Origin: Theobroma cacao
Lineage: Eukaryota > Streptophyta > Magnoliopsida > Malvales > Malvaceae
Direction of reading: 5' to 3'
Assembly: GCF_000208745.1 (NCBI RefSeq)
Contig: NC_030859.1
Location: 19,544,772-19,608,771, forward strand
Length of the DNA stretch: 64,000 nucleotides
The first letter of the stretch is position 1; each line of letters opens with the position of its first letter. The position numbers were made by a program, and so were the translations under genes. This document shows, one piece after another, positions 55,259-64,000 of this stretch. The notes beneath the pieces are model-generated. The model was given only the letters and a program-made list of their open reading frames with translations, made no database searches and had not been told where the DNA came from.

Positions 55259-58080
55259 TGTCATGACCCGGAACTCCCATCGGGCCCATGACAACAGCCG
55301 CGATGTCTCTATAGGCACTCACTATCCTGAATGCCGATCGAACCCCGCAAGGCTTAGCATCAGCTTCTGCATCTCCCCGGTGAACGACAGTTATTAAATC
55401 TTGCATTTCAAAAAAATCATAAGTCATTTCCAAATCAAAACAATAAAATATTATTTTCTGGCTCATAGGGGCATTTTCATCATTTTTCTTCGATAATATT
55501 GAAACTCACCAAAAACATGGTGTAAAAGCTTAATATGTTCATACATATTTTAAATCAGATAACTAAAGTATAAAATTACTTTTACAATGACACGTGAGCC
55601 CTAACTAACCAATAAGATGCGAGTCTGTGAACCTATAATTTTGACAATGCAAGGCTAACTGAAGTTCTTGATGCAATCGGCTATCTACCGGCTATCCCGA
55701 ACCTGAAATGTGGGGAATTGAGGGTGGTGAGATTATAAAATCCCAGTGAGTAAACAGACACCATCTAAACTATCTAAAGGCGAGTAAATGGAGACAATTA
55801 AAAAATAATTAACTTCAGAAAATTTTTCACATCACGAATATTCATTTCAACCAAATAATCAATATGGCTCGTGAATTACTCAAAACTTCACTCATGCCAA
55901 ATCCTGTACTCGGTGACACCTGGACCAGGGGTATCTAACCGAGCCTGCCAAGGCTGTTAAAAATTCATATTTCGCATAAATCATATTTTTATTTTGAAAC
56001 ATAGCCGTTCCTTGGCGTTGACTGAGTCTCACTCTCACGCGGTGGTCCACGTGAAGTGCACTCAAAAAGCCCACCTCAGGAGATACCCTACGCGCCTCTA
56101 CGACTGAGGTGAGAATATAAAGGAGTTTACCGTGCCCCTCTAATAGGCTAGCCCACGGAACCCCCCACCACTGCAGTCGCTAATCTTTTATCTACCACCT
56201 GATTTATAAAATCTTTTTCTGCATGACGTGACAATTTATCGCAATCTAGCCTCTCAAGGCTAAATACACAGTACAAATAATTCTAACACCAAAATTAGTT
56301 TAGCCATTCATGCTCATTTATTGTCATAAGCCATTTAATTTAAAACCATAAATTTACAACACAAGCAGGCAGTCTCCAATTACTCTATTTTCAAAACCAG
56401 TATTCGATTTTTCAAAAAATTTATAAAATCACAATTTCTCTTAAAACATAGCAATTTACCATTTAAACNNNNNNNNNNNNNNNNNNNNNNNNNNNNNNNN
56501 NNNNNNNNNNNNNNNNNNNNNNNNNNNNNNNNNNNNNNNNNNNNNNNNNNNNNNNNNNNNNNNNNNNNNNNNNNNNNNNNNNNNNNNNNNNNNNNNNNNN
56601 NNNNNNNNNNNNNNNNNNNNNNNNNNNNNNNNNNNNNNNNNNNNNNNNNNNNNNNNNNNNNNNNNNNNNNNNNNNNNNNNNNNNNNNNNNNNNNNNNNNN
56701 NNNNNNNNNNNNNNNNNNNNNNNNNNNNNNNNNNNNNNNNNNNNNNNNNNNNNNNNNNNNNNNNNNNNNNNNNNNNNNNNNNNNNNNNNNNNNNNNNNNN
56801 NNNNNNNNNNNNNNNNNNNNNNNNNNNNNNNNNNNNNNNNNNNNNNNNNNNNNNNNNNNNNNNNNNNNNNNNNNNNNNNNNNNNNNNNNNNNNNNNNNNN
56901 NNNNNNNNNNNNNNNNNNNNNNNNNNNNNNNNNNNNNNNNNNNNNNNNNNNNNNNNNNNNNNNNNNNNNNNNNNNNNNNNNNNNNNNNNNNNNNNNNNNN
57001 NNNNNNNNNNNNNNNNNNNNNNNNNNNNNNNNNNNNNNNNNNNNNNNNNNNNNNNNNNNNNNNNNNNNNNNNNNNNNNNNNNNNNNNNNNNNNNNNNNNN
57101 NNNNNNNNNNNNNNNNNNNNNNNNNNNNNNNNNNNNNNNNNNNNNNNNNNNNNNNNNNNNNNNNNNNNNNNNNNNNNNNNNNNNNNNNNNNNNNNNNNNN
57201 NNNNNNNNNNNNNNNNNNNNNNNNNNNNNNNNNNNNNNNNNNNNNNNNNNNNNNNNNNNNNNNNNNNNNNNNNNNNNNNNNNNNNNNNNNNNNNNNNNNN
57301 NNNNNNNNNNNNNNNNNNNNNNNNNNNNNNNNNNNNNNNNNNNNNNNNNNNNNNNNNNNNNNNNNNNNNNNNNNNNNNNNNNNNNNNNNNNNNNNNNNNN
57401 NNNNNNNNNNNNNNNCAAATTTTCACCATACACTTGTCCCACATATCCATAGCTTAGATAAAATTCTCAGACTTATCCAAAGTCTTGGTGGAGTAATTTT
57501 TAAAATTTACACTTTTACCCCCGTAAAAGTCAAAAATTACATTTTTGCCCCAAAAACTGAAAAATTGCCCATAGACATATTTTTCATCCCTTATACTCAT
57601 ACCATTCTCCAATTTGTCAAATATTATCTAAATTCTCTCAAAATTTCAAATTTTGTCCGTGGGTGGAAAAATTACAATTTTGCCCTACACTCCATAAATC
57701 ACCGGAATTAAACTTTTTTTCTGCCAAACCCTCAAATTATACTCCAATAAGTTAAATGGGGCCAAAAAAAATATTTTCTCAAAATTCACATTTTGTCCCC
57801 AAGTGGCAAATGACCATTTTGCCCCTATATAGTGAAAATTTTGATTTGACTCCAAATTGATCCTCAAACTCCGAATTACCATTTTGAGTCATCCCTAAAC
57901 AGTGAAACTCTTAATTTCACCTCAAAATTCCTATTTAAACTAGTTCGAGGCTTAATCGACTTAATGGTACCATTAGGGGCAATATCGTCCTTTAACGATT
58001 CCTCAAACTTCCTAAACATGCAAACATTCTATTGAGCATGTAAATGACGTCATAATTATTTTATAGAACAGGGTTTGACA
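55259..58080 (-). mobile_element. Solo LTR D, family A, short form, with assembly gap
   Basis: Plus-strand ends TGTCATGACCCGG and GGGTTTGACA, perfect TSD CTTTT. It contains the GAGATTATAAAATCCC site at 55731, the CCTCTAATAGGCTAGCCCACGG block near 56138, and the U3 GCAAAATG/CATTTTGCC motifs at 57500-57820. A run of 947 Ns (56469-57415) covers the middle, where the LTR sequence should be. Two open frames spanning the Ns are meaningless. Confidence 0.88.
56469..57415. other. Assembly gap (947 Ns)
   Basis: Unknown bases inside solo LTR D. The flanks match adjacent parts of other family-A LTRs, so the missing sequence is probably LTR. Confidence 0.97.
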
Positions 58081-58085
58081 CTTTT
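58081..58085. repeat. Target-site duplication CTTTT (right) of solo LTR D
   Basis: Matches 55254-55258. Confidence 0.88.
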
Positions 58086-59114
58086 TCTTTCTTTTCTTCT
58101 TTTTTTTATTGTTTTTATTATTATTGTTTGTTCCATCATGCACTTGAAAAATTTAAACTTGGTCCACAATGACTTGAGTGATTTAAAAAGGTAATTTTGG
58201 CAAAGAAAAGAAGTCAAGGTCTCATTTTCTACATGATGATCTCTTTTTATAAGATAGCTCTTCAATTTAAGTATCCACATTTGATCAAAATGGACTTCTT
58301 CAAGTACATAATGTAGGCTATGGTTAGGGGCTCTGAAAAAATGGATACAAAGGCCCAAAACATGTATTTAAAGGTGATTAAACCAAGGATAATTTATTAC
58401 CACGCAAAGGACTCTTTAAAGACAATTGTCCTTCTCAAAGCATGCTTTTTCCACCATTTCCCTTCTATGCTTTTTCTTTCTCCTTTTTTTTAGTATTTTT
58501 TCAATTTTCATATTAATGGATTGAGTTCAAAATCTTCAAGAACTCAAATATGCATCTACCCTCATGGTATATAAGATGATCATTTGTCTTTTGGAATGAA
58601 TCTTCCATTATCCATGCTTTTAATGAAAATTTTCCTTCATAATTGCCCCCTTAATGTGGGAGGTGATCCTTGGTTGAGGTGCATTTTAGAGACAATTTAA
58701 TAGGGCCAAAGGGATAGCAAGTGGATAATTTCTCATTTGTGAAGGGAAAACAAAACATGGCCATTTATCCTCTCAACTATGGTTACTTATATTGAAAAGC
58801 AATTCCCTAGAAAGGAATAATTTAAGATCAAAGGTTGATTTTTCTTCGTTTTTCAATTTTGACACCATTTGTGTATTTCAAGTGCATAATATCACTATCA
58901 ACTTTCCTTAATCAACAAACACATAATATATACAAGCATTATATGGTTAACACATGTTTACAAAGTGGACAAGTGTTATTAATTAGAACATGCACTAAGA
59001 CACCTCATAAACACTAGTATAATATTCTTAATAACCAGTACAATGAAGCAAAATACATAATAAAAAAACAAAATGATAAAGTGAATGCATGCTCGGTCAA
59101 TGCAGGCTATAACT
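58086..59114. other. Unassigned region, probably including a Copia 3' LTR
   Basis: AT-rich. Beside the end of the Copia pol, the minus strand reads TGTTAGAGTTATAGCC (from 59120), a typical Copia LTR start, so a minus-strand 3' LTR probably runs leftward from there. Its far end was not found. Nothing recognised in 58086-58850. Confidence 0.35.
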
Positions 59115-62100
59115 CTAACACTCTTCTTTAAAGTCTGCATTAACAACACAAAGTTTAACTCTCAAAGTTTCAAACTTGGACAGAGGCAAAGTCTTGGTCT
59201 TAATGTCTGCTAACTGATTCAATGAAGAGCAATATTCAAGAATAATTTCCCCACTTCTTTTAGCTTCTTTGATAGCATGGAACCTAACCTTTATGTGTTT
59301 AGTCTTACCATGAAACACAAGGTTTTTGGTGATGGCAATTGTAGACTTGTGATGAACAAAGATACTTGTTGGAGTCTTCCACATAAATGTTAAACCATTT
59401 AGAATTTTCCTCAACCAAGTAGCTTGGTTTGTTGTAGCATTGGCTACTATATACTCTACCTCAACGGATGATTGAGCAATGACAACTTGCTTATGTGAAT
59501 TCCAAGAGAAAACACCATTGCCTAAGGGAAAAATATAACCAAATGTACTCTTGGAGTCATTAACACTCCCTGCTGAATCACTGTTTGAAAATCCAACTAA
59601 GTTAATTTTCCCATTCTTCCAAAAAACAAACCATGATGAATGCTACCCTTCAAATATCTAAGGATACGTTTAGCTCAAATATCTTAGGATACGTTTAGAT
59701 GTAGCAAAGTGAATGTCAGAGGGCTCTCTCATAAACTTGGATAATAAAACTCACATAATACATTAACTCAGGTCGAGTTGAGCAATGTATAATAGACTTC
59801 TAGTGAAACTTCTATAGCTAGTAGTATCCTTGAGCATGCAACCATCATTTGCAGTCAGATTTTGATTCACTACAAGTGGAGTGGAAACAAAGTTGCAGCT
59901 GCTCATGTGAAACTTGATCAAGATATCTCTTACATAATTTCCTTGTGACATAAAAATACCTTTGTTTGTTTGGCATGTTTACATCCCAAGAAAATAGTTC
60001 ATTAAGCCTAGGTCAGACATACTGAACTTCTTCTCCATATCAGACTTGAAATTATTGAGTGTTTCTATGTTGCAACCAATAATCAACAAGTCATAGACAT
60101 ATAATGAAATAATTACTTGAGCTTGACCTCTGGATTGTAGTACTTACAGAATAGCTTCATTAGAACTCTTCTCAAATCCTAAATCTAGTAAATAAGTATC
60201 AATCTTGTTGTTCCAGGTGCGAGGAGCTTGTTTCAGGCCATTCAAAGCCTTATGCAACCTGTAGACTTTATCAGATTCTGAATCAACCTTGAATCCTTCT
60301 AGTTGCTCAACATAAACCTTCTCCTGTAGTGTACCATTCAGGAAAGCTGATTTCACATCGAAACGGTATACTTTCCAACCAAATATAGTTGAAATGGTTT
60401 GTAACAATCGAATGGTTTCATATCGAGCTACTGGAGCAAAGGTATGTAAATCAACACCTAGTAGTTGAGAGTATCCCTTAGCAACAAGTCTTGCCTTGCA
60501 CTTGTTCATGGTTCCATCAAAGTTAAACTTCTTCCTAAAGATTCATTTAACTCCAATTACATGTTATTTTTCAAGTCTATCGACAAGTGTTTAGGTATTA
60601 TTTTGATTAATTACATTGATTTCTTCTTGCATTGCAGCTCTCCACTCTTTTGATTCAACTACAACTTAATAAAAGTCTGGTTCAGTTATAACCATCAAGC
60701 TCCTATGATAAACATCATCAAGGCTTCGAGTACCTCTCACTATAATATGCTTATCATCATCTATATCTATAATCTAATCTGCAACTTTTGTTTTAGCTCA
60801 ACAGGTACGAACAGCTCAATTCTGAATAGAGCTCCCATCTTTTTTGGTTCATTTGCCTTCTAGTTCCATTTTGCATTTTCATAAAAGACAACATTTCTAG
60901 ATACAATGACTTTGTTTGAGCTTACAAGATAAAGTCTACACCCTTTGGACTGCTCACTATAGCCAATGAGAACTACTGTTTCTAATCTGGAATCAAGCTT
61001 AGTTCTGTAAGTTTCAAGAATTTGATGATAGTAGAGGCTACCAAAAACCCTAAGATGATCAACTAAAGGCTTGTTATTGTACCAAGCTTCATAAAGAGTC
61101 ATTCTCGACAAAGCCTTTGTTGGTAACCTATTGAGCAGATAAACAGCTATATTGCAAGCTTCTACCCAAAATTTCTTAAGAAGATCTTTCTCAAACAATT
61201 TACATCTCCCTATATCTAATATCGACCTGTTTTTTCTTTCACTTACCCTATTCTGTTAAGGTGAGTAAGGTACTATAAGTTGATATGAATCCCTTCAGCT
61301 TCAAGGTAATTCCTAAACTATGATGAAATGTATTCCCCACCATTGTCTGATCTCAAACACTTCAGCTTCAAACCAGTCTCCTTTTCAACCTTAGCCTTGA
61401 ATTTAATAAACATTTCAAAGGTTTCAAACTTAAGTTTACATTTCAAAGGTTTCAAACTTAAGTTTAAGAAAATATATCCAGGTCATTCTATTAAAATCAT
61501 CAACAAAGACTACAAAATACTTATTTCCACTTAGAGATTCTTGGCTTATAGGTCCTACAATATCTGAGTGGACTAGATTTAACATACTCTTTGATTTTGT
61601 CAAACTAGCAGAAAGATATGGTTTACTGGTCTGTTTACCAAACTTACAGACACTATAAACTGATGTCAATATGCTTAGCGTAAGTAGCTTCTCTACTAAC
61701 CCCTGAGAGTATAATTAATTCAAATAGTTATAGCTACAATGACCAAGTCTCTTATGCCAAAGTGAAGATACATCAGTGTTACTATTACTAACTTGCATGC
61801 ATGCATAAGTCAAATTAACGTGAAAACACCTATTCCTCATTGGCAAATTCATTAACAGATCACATGATGGATCATAAATAATGCAGGAAACATCTTTAAA
61901 CATAAATGTGTAATGTTTTTCCATCATCTGTCCTATATTTAGTAAATTCTGTGCTACATCTAGAATTAAAAGAACATCATCAACATACCTTTGACCAAAT
62001 GGAGTTGGATGCCAATAATACCTTTTCCAACAGCATTCAAATACAGACTATTTCCAATTCTTACTCTAGATTGATAATGAATATCAAGCTAAGTAAAAAA

Positions 62101-62617
62101 CAAGGAATTTAATGTCACATAGTTTAAGCTACCACTGTATAGTAGCCATTATGCATCATCAGTCATTTTGCTGTAGGTTGCCATGAAGAGTTGCTCTTAT
62201 GAAGATTCAACATTCTCAACTGCATTCGAGATCTTCTCATTTGCAACAAATTTGTTTTTACAAACCTTCTCTACATGACCTAACTACTTACATGCATTAC
62301 ACTTTACATCAAGCCTGAACTAGCAATATGCCTCAGTGTGACTCCTCTTCTTGTAGTGAAGACAAACAAGGAATCTAGTTCTTTTGTTTTGAACTTTTCT
62401 ACCCTGAGTGCTTCCTCTCTCATTGTCCTTAACTTCACTCACATTTTTCTTGGTTGAAGCTTCTGCATGTGCTTTACCCTTCATTCAAACAGTAAAGGCA
62501 AGATTAGTTTTTTTCATTTTTCCTTGCAGCACTCTTCTGTTCATCAACTTTTAAATATTCACTAAATTTGATATAGAAAGTTGTGAGATATCTTTCACCT
62601 GTTCCAAAGATGATACT
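59115..62617 (-). pseudogene. Copia element, gag (part) through RNase H, degenerate
   Basis: In minus-strand order: zinc knuckle with CNACK..GHVEKVCKN (near 62290-62250); protease remnant near 62150-61940; GAG-pre-integrase LWHKRLGHCSYNYLN (61750); integrase core LVHSDIVGP and FVVFVDDFNRMTWIYFLK (61585-61470); integrase C-terminal part KKFWVEACNIAVYLLNRLPTKAL (61175) and LRVFGSLYYH; reverse transcriptase [58 protein letters not shown] (60500-60190); the YVDD site reads YVYD (60101-60090); RNase H with HHKSTIAITKN and GKTKHIKVRFHAIKEA (59360-59260), QLADIKTK. Many stops and frameshifts. Order integrase before reverse transcriptase is diagnostic of Copia. Upstream gag is cut by LTR E. Confidence 0.92.
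62613..62617. repeat. Candidate target-site duplication ATACT (left) of LTR E
   Basis: Five bases before TGTCACAACCC. The partner would be beyond the window. Confidence 0.4.
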
Positions 62618-63239
62618 TGTCACAACCCAATTTCCTGGCCATGACTGGCGCAAGGGCCCAATGGACGTAGTCCACTAAGCCCAACCAAGCCTATCTATTA
62701 TCCTGCTCATTATCCCATCAAATATTGCTAAGTCACATTTCATAACCTGGAATCAAAATAGTAATAGACATTGCCATCTTGTAGTGGCATACTCATTGAA
62801 ATATACATATATTGTCTAAACATATGGCTTAATAATTTACATTGGGTTTATCTATACACAACAAAAAAGAGTAATCGACTTTCAGCGGAGAGACTCGAAC
62901 GAATATACAGCTACTGAATGCTGAGACACCTACCAAGGGTCGAATGTATGAAGACACCTCGACCTAGCTACCAACTGTCTCGTGATCTGAAAACATGAAG
63001 TTTAAAACGGTGAGTATAAACCCAGTGACTGAACAAGAAAAGGAACAAGCAACAATAAGGGAGAATTTAAAATCATGATGCACTTGTTTCAAAACAACGC
63101 AATTTAGTTTCTTTCATATTAAAAACCCCTCATCAAACCCTTAAATGATTAATCACTTAGTAATAATGAATCCATACATAATAAATAACTTGAAAAAAAA
63201 AAGAAAGCTTTTATGATACACAAGCGAGTCAAATGCGAC

Positions 63240-63680
63240 AACGAATCTTCGCTACAGCGGAAAGGCATTCTCGCTGCAGCTAATGAATATTTGTTGCAGC
63301 GACGTTGGGATTAAGTTATTAGCTGAACGAGGGTTCCTCAACTGGCCGAGGGTTTCTCACCAAACCTACTCATTTTAAACTTAATTCACTTATTCCTTAA
63401 TGTTGGAAGTCCAAGCTCAACTATGGTACCAAAGAAGTGGAAAATGGGGCAGCAACCGAACCAAAGAGGAAACAAAACAAAAAGCTTTTCACTGCAGCGA
63501 GAATGAATCTCGCTACAGTGAAATTTTGGTCCCAAAACAAAAAGTTCCTCACTGCAGCGAGAATCTACAATACCTTTCTCGCTGCAGCGAGAATGCATTT
63601 TCGCTGCAGTGAGAACCAAACTAGTGAGGCTCTCAAAAACCCAAGAGTTTCTTGCAACAATGAGAATAAATCTGGTTGCA
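63240..63680. repeat. Cluster of CGCTGCAGCG palindromes
   Basis: At least eight exact or near copies of (T)TCTCGCTGCAGCGAGAA at about 63249, 63269, 63293, 63492, 63509, 63549, 63576 and 63600. The copy at 63576-63593 is a perfect 18-bp palindrome centred on CTGCAG. Others are one or two changes away. Confidence 0.85.
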
Positions 63681-63902
63681 GGGAGAACAGAGTAACATGA
63701 ACAAGATTTCCATTCCCTCAACAAAGGCGATCCTACTAAAATGACACAAACAACATGAAACAAATGAAATCCCCAAAGTGCAATGTATTAAATTTCACAT
63801 ACATATCAATCATATATCATATTCATGCTCTTTCATTCATAAGTAAAGACATGCATACATACATAAATAACATCCATATCATCATAATCACACCCGGCTC
63901 AT

Positions 63903-64000
63903 GTACATCCCCCCACATCGTGCACATAGCTGGCACCATCGTGTGCATCCCCCCACACCGTGCACAATCAGTACCATCGTGTACATCCCCCCAAATCGTG
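63903..64000. repeat. 37-40 bp tandem repeat at the window end
   Basis: Units start GTACATCCCCCCA at 63903, GTGCATCCCCCCA at 63943 and GTACATCCCCCCA at 63980, each followed by (A/C)TCGTGCAC-like sequence. The array continues past the window. Confidence 0.85.

Larger units (their letters stand above)
62618..64000 (-). mobile_element. LTR E, partial (inserted in the Copia gag, runs off the window end)
   Basis: Starts TGTCACAACCCAATTTCC, resembling the ends of family A (TGTCACGACCCGG) and B (TGTAACGACC) and so probably minus-sense Gypsy. It shares the ACGGTGAGTATAAACCCAGTGACTG block (63008-63032) with A and B. It contains the palindrome cluster 63240-63680 and the 37-40 bp repeat at the window end. 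No gene is present; open frames at 63386-63763 arise from the palindromes. Confidence 0.72.

Noticed and set aside
56380..57450. Open frames of 328 and 356 codons on the minus strand
   Set aside because: They consist almost wholly of the 947-N assembly gap.
63240..63680. CRISPR-like array of repeated palindromes
   Set aside because: The genome is a plant; spacing is irregular and repeats are short palindromes in an LTR, not direct repeats with uniform spacers.

Overview
This is nuclear DNA from a flowering plant, almost certainly a eudicot. The species cannot be fixed from the sequence. The evidence is AT-rich intergenic DNA, plant Gypsy LTR elements primed by initiator tRNA-Met, plant LINEs with a zf-RVT domain, a Copia element, and a broken plant ankyrin-PGG gene of the ACD6/ITN1 type. 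There is no bacterial or organellar gene order, and no intact host protein-coding gene was found. The window is mainly a nest of mobile elements, several of them dated relative to each other by target-site duplications (TSDs) that I could read directly.

Layout. 1-3368: end of a family-A LTR, a Copia gag scrap, a 22-bp minisatellite, and a 257-bp tandem duplication carrying tRNA-like sequence. 3369-17362: one family-B LTR split by a complete non-autonomous element A1 (5810-16367, TSD ATTTT; LTRs of about 3.45 kb, tRNA-iMet primer site, polypurine tract, no pol). A1 encodes one small protein with two copies of an RHFPPGCGRN motif that recalls SUVH histone methyltransferases. 17363-25619: a LINE split by element A2 (18292-24061, TSD TTTGT), which keeps one full LTR and a stop-riddled gag but has lost pol and most of its other LTR. 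25620-27414: an unassigned gene scrap and another LINE tail.

27415-44273 (minus strand): an ankyrin-PGG pseudogene with at least four in-frame stops. It is interrupted by the non-autonomous element B1 (29880-42767, TSD TTACT), and B1's right LTR holds a further 1.4-kb solo LTR (39413-40850, TSD ACACT). 44962-47258: a second LINE. 47957-50443: a probable Tat/Ogre-like LTR, then a ~120-bp tandem array with hairpins. 52116-58080: two family-A solo LTRs in opposite orientation, about 175 bp apart, the second containing a 947-base N gap. 59115-62617: a dead Copia pol on the minus strand, cut in its gag by LTR E, which runs off the window end and is full of CGCTGCAGCG palindromes.

Main points of interest. 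(1) A1 may have captured a SUVH-like N-terminal fragment. (2) Family-A LTRs come in a short and a long form; the long form's extra ~330 bp ends in a second polypurine tract, suggesting the LTR grew by priming upstream. (3) Elements with different LTRs (A1, A2, B1) share the same non-coding internal DNA. Family names for the elements rest on recalled motifs, not on a database search.
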